Position numbers and translations under genes: made by a program. Positions 22,531 through 33,700 of a DNA stretch of 64,000 bases are shown piece by piece. The notes beneath the pieces were generated by a model. The model saw nothing but the letters and a program-made list of their open reading frames with translations, was not told where the DNA came from and ran no database searches. The stretch's first letter is position 1. The number at the start of each line of letters is the position of its first letter. The stretch is from assembly GCF_910592395.1 (NCBI RefSeq), contig NC_088322.1, positions 6,383,431-6,447,430 on the forward strand, given 5' to 3'. The stretch is from Lineus longissimus (taxonomy: Eukaryota > Nemertea > Pilidiophora > Heteronemertea > Lineidae).

Positions 22531-24625
22531 GAGAAGCAAGCATCAACCCCACAGCCCCCTGTAGAATTTGTGAAAGGGGGGGGGAGTCTCAGCAGCCTTG
22601 GGCTTCTGTTAGCCAGGATTCATAACGAAGATTATAATCAATGGACTCTTCTCCTTGGGGTGCAAAGGTTAGTACGCTATGTGGTCCAATGGTCATTGCA
22701 AATTTATGCATAATCCACTAGGTCAGATGACTTCAGGGGCGACTGAAACTGACAACATTAAAAGTGTGTCATTTCCAACTTCCATTGGGATGCAAGACAT
22801 AGGAAGCATTTTTTTTTATTTGACCTATTTGTCAAGGTCAAAATCTGGTCAGCATGACGGCTCCGGTGAAAAGTTTCTATTAGAGGCGGTCAATAAGAAA
22901 AAAAATGCTTCTCTTTCAAAAAAGTTTATTGTTATACATTCCAAGGAAGACACATGACGAATTGGAAAGTCGTGTAGGAGGAAACCCGCATACCGGGAGA
23001 AAACCTACGCAATCGGAGGGAGTCGCCATCTCCATCACACAGGTGACAGGTGCTTATGTTTAAAATGAGTACATACATTGTACATTATTTTTTGCTGCAC
23101 CACTCCGAAAGCCCAATACAAGAAGAGCACTAGGAGATAGGACAGTAGCACTATCCCCTCAAGACATGGTCAACTTCTTTACAAGATATCACAAAGAAAC
23201 ACTGATAGTGTCCTTGCAACACAATGCTAAATTGAGATCAAACAGACTCAACTACTCCACCACAATGGTTTGAGTTAACACTAAACCTCTTCATGCATTC
23301 ACCATGTTTATTATACATGAATAGCTATTGTATGTTTAGCTAACAATAGGTTTGGTCACTGCTGTTGGTTTGCAGGACTCAATTTGAATAACAAAAGAAG
23401 CACATTTCTCATGGCCTCTGGACAGAGCTGGCTGCCAATTAGCATTACAAAAGGAGCAGTTCAGACATGTTATTTGCATGACAAAAGAGGTGACCTTGAC
23501 ATGGCAAAGATTAAAAGTTGGGTTTGCCACACTTTTTGCCAAGTCATGGAGTCTATAGATCTCATTTATTTAGACATTTTAAGAAATATTTAGTTTACAT
23601 ACAGGATTTACAAATACATTCATACAGGAACGTCTAAAAGTTGACGTTTCTAAATAACACTTTTCTCGATCAATTCAGTATTATGTTCAAAATTGTCATG
23701 ACGGCAGGTACCATTCTGCTTCACTATTATCCAAAGAGATGTACTCATGGAGAACATCATCACCAACAATTTGGGGTCCCTGGTAAGCAGTAACAAAACA
23801 TGCATGCATGCCACCATTGTCGAATGACACACTTTGACAACGGCTCACTGTGTGATCACTTGGGAAGGATCAGTCTTTAAATTTTCAATAAAACAGTGAG
23901 AGTTTATCCAACCGTTTTAGTTCAATTGGAAAGATGTTTGGTATTTCAAGAAGGAGGAAATTCAAATTCAACTTATCGCTGTCGGTCAGTTGTCTCGAGC
24001 ATGAAGGTACATGTACTGAGCAACTGATCCAGCCAGTGTGATATTGGGTCCAGGGTATCGGAGCCCAGGCCATGTCAGTTGATTCTGTGGTACTGATGAG
24101 ATCGAGAAACAGTATGAAAGGCCTACAGTTCCATCAGACACATGTGTTCTTGTTTCGTGGGGTCAGCGAAACAAGAACACATGGACCCCATGTCCAAAGT
24201 GATGGATATCATCAAATGAATATCTGATGAATTCGGTGATTTTTTAAGCAAAAAAATTACTTTAGCCTGAAAAGAATTTTAGCGTCCTGATATGCCCAAG
24301 GCGGCTGTTGGCTCCTCTGGTAGCCACAAACAACCCCCCCCCCACATTGATCTTCCTTCTGTGCCTTATTGGCTCCTTTGTTAGCCGATAACAACCCAAT
24401 AATGATAATTATCATTCCTTGATATTAAAGTGTAAGATTTTGAACCATGGCATAAGTCATGGTCATAACCAAGAATAGGTTAAAAGAATCTATGCTTGTC
24501 ATAAGCAAGATAAATATTTGCCTTCTCACCATCAGAAAAATTTGAATTTTTATTAAATCACCTTTCAATCAGATATTTTGATAAAACAATAGGGCCTACG
24601 GCGACAAAATACAACCGTCGTACTG
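22531..24625. other. Intergenic stretch without supported genes
   Basis: 22965-23035 resembles a dispersed sequence with gagaaaacctacgcaatcgg. I found no coding exon on either strand. ORFs up to 92 aa lack splice context. Confidence 0.5.
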
Positions 24626-24706
24626 TTACTTGACGGCGATGGGAGCATGGTTGGGATGTGCTGGGTCAACAACATCCTTCCCCCTCCTGCAGGATGGCTC
24701 ATCATG
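24626..24706 (-). CDS. Unknown gene, last exon and stop
   Basis: A very pyrimidine-rich acceptor (ctttttcttttcag) leads into HDEPSCRRGKDVVDPAHPNH, then APIAVK and TAA. A second frame starting MMSHPAGG runs on to 24565. Confidence 0.45.
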   Translation of the reverse strand, partial: HDEPSCRRGKDVVDPAHPNHAPIAVK

Positions 24707-27700
24707 CTGAAAAGAAAAAGACAACATGGAATTAAGGTTGTACACATGTAGGTGCACATGCGAAGTTGATATTTCAATGTCAAGGGGCCATGGTGCTCTG
24801 GTATAGATATCTAGTGGACGACTTCTCTAAAGCCTTCGTTCAGGACTCTCACTCTCAGTGCTGCTTTGGATTAGCAAGAGACACAAATCTGTATCCCTCC
24901 TTGACATGCCTGATGTCATTACAATGACTAATTCAATCCTTAGAAAATCAGCAGATTAAGTTCTCAGTTTCAGAGGGAGGTAACGGACTGTAGAATTTGA
25001 GAAGTTTTGTTAAGGAACATTTTCCAAGCCATTTTTGGGATTTTGTAATTAAAACCGAGCTGGTGGTTTTAGGTTGTCTCACCAAAACCGTGCTGAATGC
25101 GTATACCTATCATTCATGCGAGATTTACAATTTTTAAAGGTTCATTTCATGGAATAATAGCACTTCACTCCAGAAAAGTATGCCCCTCTAAGTCCATGTG
25201 ATGATCAAATTCATCAAGATTATATGATAGGATTTTATTAGTTAAGAAAAGTTTCATTGGATTGAGTTTGATTGATGGTCATTTGAATAAACCATATGTC
25301 ACAATTCTGAATGAAGTGATTGAGTTAATACTTGCAACCAGTTATGATAAATCCTTGCTAAGATATACATGCTTCCCGAAATTGGTGGCTTGCATTGGAA
25401 CTAACTTTTTCCCCCTTGTCCGTCATTAAAGGCATTCAAGTGTGTTGGTCAACCATGACTATCTCCTTTGTCCCTCCACCATAAGGCCTAGTTTTCCCTT
25501 ATGACATCACTATTTCGGACACTCAGCGCCTCATTTCTGGAAAGGTGTATATTGGAACGATTTCAGGGAAGTTGATCGAAGTCGAAGAATAACCCATTTT
25601 TTGGCCCCATTGCAAGGACTGACGATAGGCAAAGGGGTACTCGATGGACTGCAACACAATTACATTCTATGATTTTGGCCTACCCCGTATTGATATGGTG
25701 TGTGGTTCTATAGAGACCCCGACCGTCACTTCCTCAAGGGACCACTACAGAGTCTCTAGCTGTTGTTTATCAGCTAGCAAGTGATATTCATGTTCATTAC
25801 AAATTGAAGTGCCCGAGCGGTTTTCCAATAAGAATAACGTGATTCAAGCTCCCAATGTCATTCCTTTGACTTGTAAGTCTAGGATATTGAGGACATTACA
25901 ACCAAGAAGTTTATTAAAGAGTAAGATAAGAAGATCAGAGATGCACTCTGCTCTTCATTACTGTGATCACTTTGAGCATTTCCAAACAATCCAGAAACAT
26001 CCTCAGCGGATATCAGGTCACATGAGGCTACTTTGGCTTCATGCATGTTTGGCTGGCCATTCCCACCAGAGGAAACTGCAAAATGTACAGTGGATATCAT
26101 CACTGTGAGTTTGATGAAAATCACGCTGTAATTGGTATCCCAAAAACAACGTTGGAAAATTGTTCCTCAACAGAGAACTCATGATCTCTAAATCAGGCTA
26201 CACCTAATCAAGGACATTTGAAAAACTGAAATCGATTTGTTTATATTACCGTGTGATGGCATCCTTCCGAAGGTATGAGATAGGCTGTCCTCATGGTGGC
26301 TGCAGGATATCATGTCAGGGCTCCATGTCCGTAGCTTTCCCTAAGTCCAGAGAGTCCCCTTTGGAGTTAGATTGTCATTATAATGAAGATTGTCATTATA
26401 GTCTATAGAATGATGGATATTTAAGTGTTCAATCCATCCACATAGCAAACACGTTCCCTTCCTGATCCTAGCGAAGGTTCCTCTTTGAATTGGTCAGTGT
26501 CAAGGCATCGTTTGCTTGCTGAAATGTTATTCGTCACTCCTGCACATGGATATCCCTAAGCGCAACCATTCGATCCACTGAATCCACTCGACTCTCAGTC
26601 GTCTGCCCGTATCTGTGAGCGACTGGAAAACAAAATTTAAGGTTAGTCCATTGTTCTACCATAATTAATGCATGTGCCATAGGGCCTTTCATTCAGTTTC
26701 ATCAAATTCACCAAAGTAGTTTATGATAGAATCACAACCCTCAAATCCTACACCGTTCATTAAAAACGAGAAGCTTGTAATTGAATTTGAAATTTCCAAT
26801 TGTACAAATATGCACTAAATATAGATTTCAGCACTGGCACTGCCGTTGTATAGAAATACAAATACCAGAAGCACCCAGTTTTAGCAAACTCGTATGCATA
26901 ATAACTGTTCTACAGCATTGTGTATTAACTGCAATTCTATTTTCCTGGACCACAAGTAATAACAAACGGCGTGCCCCTTAAGTTGAAGCCCTCACTCAGC
27001 CCCTTATCTCATCGCGTCTCGACATCTTGTCTGTCCCAAAAGTACAATTTGCAAGTTTCGGGTTTCTAGTCTTGATATCAACAACGGTTGAGATTGTCAC
27101 CCTACTTTTAACTCTTACCCCAGTCTATGCTGAGAGCTTTCAGTGGAATAGAACTCAGATTAGCCGCTCAATCAGCACTACAATGTGAGCATTTTCAACC
27201 AGTGAGCCCAGGAGCTCATGACTGCTCGTCAGAGACCCAAACAACTGCACAACTGTGGCTCTTTTACTTCTATTTTTGACACAGTTTGTGTTTAGTAAGG
27301 AGCGATGCAGTGACAAAACCATGGATGGAAAATCTAATAGCCTGTCTATTTTCAGTGCAGCCACACAACATATGGAATATTTATTGGCACATCCTGTAAA
27401 TACACTTTAGGGCTGAGTTCGTTCGGTTTCACGAGTGAGGTACATGCAGGTCCAAGGTTTCCAAATCGACGTGCGAAATCTCCCTGAAGTTACTGAAGTC
27501 TTCAAGCAATATGTGGGTATCGTTAGCTATTAGCGCATCTCTGCCCGAATAATCGGGTCGATCAAAACAAGGCGGCTGAAGTGGGTTTTTCAAAAATCAT
27601 CGCTAGTTTCTGGAAGGGCCAGTTGGATGTTATTTAAGAAATGTGTTAATGTCTTAATTTTCTAAAGGCCTGTATACAGATGCCCACAACGCTATACTAC

Positions 27701-30700
27701 TTGACATTTGATTTGCAATTCAATTCCAAACTGAGGTTGCGTGTGCAGTTTGAAGGTAAAATCCACCATTTTGCGACTTAATGAAATGAACCCAGCCGAT
27801 GGCGTGTTCACCCATATACTGTCCTGTCACCTATTTATACTTACCATATATGTATTGGATTCCTTCGTTATCCAAAATCCTTGAGAGTCACATCTACATA
27901 GCACGAATTGTAGATCTTGGTTGAGTGGTTGGGTCTTCTTGACAGCCATCATCTCAATCTGCAGAGGGCAAGATAACAGGAAAAAATACATTCAAGGACC
28001 TATCTCAAAATGAATAGATTGAAACCAAAAGATTTTCTTCTTTTATTTGTGTTTTCATCAACTTTCTGGCTTCACTTTTTAGCTCACCTTTCAGGGGAGC
28101 TTATACAATATGGTGGCGTCCGTCGTCTGTCATCGTCGTCGTCCGTCGTTAACTTTTGACAAAAGAGTGGCACGTTTCTTAACCACCTGACCCAGAAGGT
28201 TCATACTTGGTGTGTTGGTACCCCTAGGCAAGACCTTCCCTCAAAATGAAATAAGCGTAATTTGACTGCTTGTCTGCCATATAGGTGGCGCTCTTTGAAA
28301 AGCTATTTTTGGCTTTATCTTATAAACTGCTAGCTAGAACCAACTTTGTTCTACAAACAAATTCTCAAGTTGGCTACCTCTAAAAAGGTTAGAATGCTCG
28401 ACGTTTGTTTGGTTTTGACTGATAAAGTAACAATAACCACGATGTCACTGCAAGCATCTAGTGACAGTGTCAGTGAGGATTTTGAATAAAAACAGTCATG
28501 AAGTTTGTTTCATGAGTAGATATAATATCAACCAGGACTAAGTGATGCTCACCCTGTAGACTGCAAAGTTGTCTTTTGTGTCCCTTGTCCTTGTGTCCCT
28601 TGTCCTTGTGTCCCTTGTCCTTGTGTCCCTTGTTCTTGTGTCCCTTGTCCTTGTGGCCCTTGTACAATGTTGGCTCGGGCTGCCTAAAAGAATCAGTATT
28701 TTTTGTTGAGGGGTTTATCTAATTTCTTCGTGTTTCTACTGCATGCTGCGTTCACACTGAATCTGATTTAAAACTGTTTTACAGAGAGCACTCTCCGGAA
28801 TCAAAATGAATCAAAATTAACGCCCACACTACACGTTTCAATGAGAATCAGTTAATGCGAATTCAATAAAGCACATTCAATTGTATTCTGGAACCAATTT
28901 GGTTGAAGAAGTTTCAAAACTGTATGAGCAGAATTGAGTGTGGCACCCCAATACGTATAAAAGTTGAAATTGTACGTCAGATTGATACTTCTTTCTGAGT
29001 TATTGTAACATCTTTGTAATGTTTCTTTTAATCCAGACGTAACTAAGAACTAAGTGATGCTTACCCTGTATGGCTCCAACATTGGCAGCAACATATCCTT
29101 GGGGTCCATCCAGTGTCTTCTTAGCTCTCGAGCTGGAGGCCGGCTCTCCTTCTTCTTCGCCGTCTTGTCGATTTCAGCGGGTGTATATTTTAGCTTTGTG
29201 AAGCACAAGGAGGTCAAGAACACTGTTGTTATCCAAAGAGCCCAATGTCTTTGTCATTAGTACTAAACTGGTTTAGCACAAGTACCACACGGACACGCCT
29301 GACATTTCGTCCGACGAAATTCCGCAGGCTAACAACAGGTCTCAACCCCAGTCATTCCATCCCCCTCGAGATCAGGTAGGGGGTCGCCGGCCGGCTATTG
29401 CTTACTATTGTTAACAGTCGTAAGACTTATCCCGCCAACACTCTAAAACAAGGGGATATTGTGAATGACTAGCGACACGCAACCGTTAATTACCCCCATC
29501 AATCAACCACAATGACTCAAGGGGAACACGCACTTTGAACCCAAGTCCATGTCATCACCGTCGAAACTTAGATGAGGACCGTGGAACAAAGTGGCAAGCA
29601 TGCCTGGGACCCAGCCACCGCGCTTTGGACATGAGATGAGTTAGACTCAAGTCGCCAGTCACGATAACCAAATACACCAAGCGTATAGCTTGAATCGAAC
29701 CCGATCTATCATCGTCATTGGTCACCTGGCCTGGCCTGGACAACTGAAAGCTGAATAGGTTAAAATAGATGATAAGCAGGAACCAAAAGAATAACAACTA
29801 TAATAGCTAGATAACTACGATAGCTAGATAACTACGATAGCTAGATAACTATGATAACTACTCTAACAACTAGAATAACAACAATGGCTACAAAATTAGC
29901 AAGTCAGTGATCAGACACACTTCCAACTCTCTCACAATGGTCACCAAAGTCTCCCCCCCCCTCATGACCTCCCGAACCCTTTTCCTATCCCGTCTCAAAC
30001 ACACGCACACATACACACATCATATACTGTGGTTACGGCTTTTGAAAATCCACTCACATGAATTGCTGCTGGAGGCATCACTGTCAATCTATATAACATG
30101 TTGTACAAAACTTGGTGTACATTGTAGCAGTGGCTTTATTTGTGCATTTTATTTTAAACATATTCTTTGGATAAAAAATGGCAAAATATATAGACAAGGT
30201 AGTTTTAATTCCTGGATCTCTCAGGAAAGTGCACATGAAAAGGTCGTTGCAATTGGGATAAAAGTTGTATGTGATTTGTGATATTTTTAAAATTTCAGTA
30301 TTAGTTCATATACCTCATTGATGAAAGTGTTTGACTTGCTTAATGGTTTGTTATATCTTTCACTTGAGTCATACTTACAATATTCAACTCTCAGTGTGTG
30401 GCTTCTATCAGTTTTCACCACGTGATATTGCTTTGAAACAAAAGCACTGAATGCAGGCAAATCTGCCATTAGCATTGTCAGTTCATTCCTTAGCTTGCTG
30501 GCAGATTGCTGTAACTAAGAGTGACACATTTGGGGACTGACTTTTCACTTGTGGCCTTCAATAGCATTGTTTTACTATTTTATTCTAATAACGGTAAGAA
30601 AAATTTGACAGTGGCAACTCAATCAACATTTGGGCAAGTTTTTACTTGATGCATACCCTTCATCTGATCATCTTGCGGTTCATCCAAAAATCTTCGGTTG

Positions 30701-33700
30701 CAATTGCGGACAAGGTTTGTGGCATCTGTAATGATAAATTGGAACAAATGCATAATGCAATATTACAGCAATTCTAGTGTTTTTAATCATGAAATTACTG
30801 CCTAAATATGATGTTGAAATACATCATTTTTAGTCATGAATTATGTTTCCTTCATGGAATTGATAGACTTTATTCCTTTTATTTTATACAAAGTTGCCAT
30901 TCTTACGACTAGTTAACAAGGATTTATGCAATTTTGGGAATTAGGAAGTTGAGATTGGTGTTGGGGAAGGGTTTGGGTTTGGGTTAGTGCCAGGAGGAAG
31001 GGTTAAGGTCTGGGTTAGGGTTAGGGTTAGGATTAAGACACAAAAGTGAATATGACTGTCGTAAGAATAGCCAGTAGTTTGTATGTAAAATCCAATGGGA
31101 CCATCAGAACAACAGCTGCGGCCTTGTACTTATGTAAACAACACGAGCAAAACTCGTGATCAATGCAAAACTAGCAACCAATGAGATGGCATCACTGCTC
31201 CAAATATGGCCTCCTGATTTAGTGACTCGATTGTACTCTCCAGTTCTTTTGCACAAAAGCATGCAATTCTCATATCTTTTGCCATTTCACAGTGGCACCT
31301 CTCAACCAATCGGAAAGTCAGAATCTTATATACCTACATGTAACCCTTCACCTTGCAAACCATACCAGCGAGAATCTTTCGTTGCAATTGCTGACAAGAT
31401 GTGCGTCATCTGTAATAATAAATTGGAACAAATGCATAGTTCCAAATTCCTTAAGTTGAGAGCAATTTTTTCATTTTTAGCTTAGGCGACTTATTGTAGA
31501 ATAGCTATTCGAGTGGTGTCTGTCCGTTAGTCCCTCCAGATGATGTAAGGGCCTCTATGGTAAAAGTATTACCCGGAGGACAATGTCGCCTCTGGACTGC
31601 ATGACCTCCAAAAACAGAATCTTGTACGATTTGTGGCATTTGATAGGATTCTGGTGTCAGAAGTTAAAAGGTTCTTGGAGGTAGATTCTTTCTCTGTATC
31701 GAATGATACCTGCATATTGGATCATACGAGCTCAATCAACAGAATTGATTTTTTCCCGCCAAAAAAATACAAGGGGAAAATACAAAGACAAGTTCCCTCT
31801 TCAAAAATCCATTAGGCCTACAAAAATAAAACACGAATAACATCAAGATTCAGTTAGACAGAAGGTGATACACCCACCTTGTAGAAGATTTGTGCTAAAC
31901 ACAAGTAATTTTGCTATTTCAGATGTTGAAATAAGTCAAAATTCGAGCAAAACAATGTGCTCCTTGGTGGAATAGATGTTCAGCCTGCACTGCACAACGC
32001 AGTCAAAGCCAAAGCAAGCATTGGAAGGTATGAAATGTGACAGGTAGTGGTTTTATGTAACACACCCATACATTCTTTCAAGGTTGGCATAGTCTTTGTT
32101 GCTCCAAACAATCAAACAAAGGTGTCAGATGGCCATGGGTTAATTCAAAGTTGGTAATGTGATTGGCCATAAAGAATAAATAAGTGACCAGTTTGATTTG
32201 GGTGGGAATGTATAGGGTGTTTATAAACAATAGTGTTGGTAGTTGTAATGTTAAATATTTTCTATTATATAATTGGTTTTTTTCCTAAAACAGTTTCTTG
32301 CAATAAAAACAAATAGCCAAAAATGGTGAACATTTCAATGATACCAGCCATTCATTCACAATTTTCATTGCCAAACTTCTTTTTGAAAGAATTAACAGTC
32401 AAAAAAGATTCATTCAACTTTAAAACTAGCAGTAATACAAATGTACTCGATTAACAGCCAGTTGTAAGTCATGATGTGGTTCATTTGATTTGTTTGTTTT
32501 CAACAAGACACAGCTTTTGTTAATAATACCCATCCTGAGGAGATCAGTTTGTGTGCAGGGCCGGAGAAGCTAACATTAACCCATGATTCCTAAGGATGAA
32601 TAATACCATGAACAATTTAGAATAGCAAATCCAAACAAAAACAGAATACATGTTTGCTTACTTTTCACTTGATTTTCTTGATTAGAGGTAAAATTATGAC
32701 TACGAGAAATTTATGAAAATTTGTTGGGGGGCAATGCAAAATATCGCGGTCATGCAGGGATAAAATCAATGGTCTCTCAAATAGGAGACAGAAATGAGCG
32801 ACAATATGTGATTTTTTTCAGGGATCAAATTTCAGTCAAATCTCATTCATTGGTCTCCAGTTTTCAGGCAGGAAAATGATATAATCAAGAGACACAGAAA
32901 GAAGGACAAATTAACCTTACCTTGAGTGAAACCAAAACTGTGTCGTACACCTGATTTATTTATTTATTTGGAACTCAAGTTAATGTGATCATCTGATAGA
33001 TTCATATTGGAGATAACCTCAAGTTAATGTGATCATCTCAGGGATGAATTGATATTGGAGATAAACCAGAGTTCACATTGAATAGTTGAGCTGTAGCATG
33101 AATCCATCATTCCTCGGATGACTGAAATAATTTGCAATCACATTGAATTGTTTATCTCCTGTATGAATCCATATCCCTCAGATGACCACATTAACTTCAG
33201 TTCACATTGAATGGTTAATCTCCTGTATGAATCCACATCCCTCAGATGACCACATTAACTTCATTTCACATAGAATGGTTTATCACAAGTATGAATCCAC
33301 ACCCCTCACAATGATACCCCATTCAATGGTTTATCACCAGTATGAATCTACATCCCTCAGATGACCACATTAACTTGAGTTCCCATTGCATTGAATTGTT
33401 TACCACCAGTATGAATCCACATCCCTCAGATGACCACATTAACTTGAGTTCCCATTGCATTCAATGGTTTACCACCAGTATGAATCCACATCCCTCCCAT
33501 GATCACCCATTCAATGGTTTATCACCAGTATGAATCCACATCCCTCAGATGACCACATTAACATGAGTTATGCACATTTTGTAAGTATTTACAAGGATTA
33601 GGGGTGCAAAACAGTAGCAAAACAACAAATACTGGAAGGATTAATTGAGATATTTAGCTAATGAATTTTACCCCCTCTGTGTTTTTTCTAGATAATCATG

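Noticed and set aside
29555-29797. An 80-aa minus-strand ORF with a signal-peptide-like start
   Set aside because: The hydrophobic start comes from AT-rich sequence, no splice sites join it to neighbours, and part of it resembles a SINE-like stretch (ttgaatcgaaccc).
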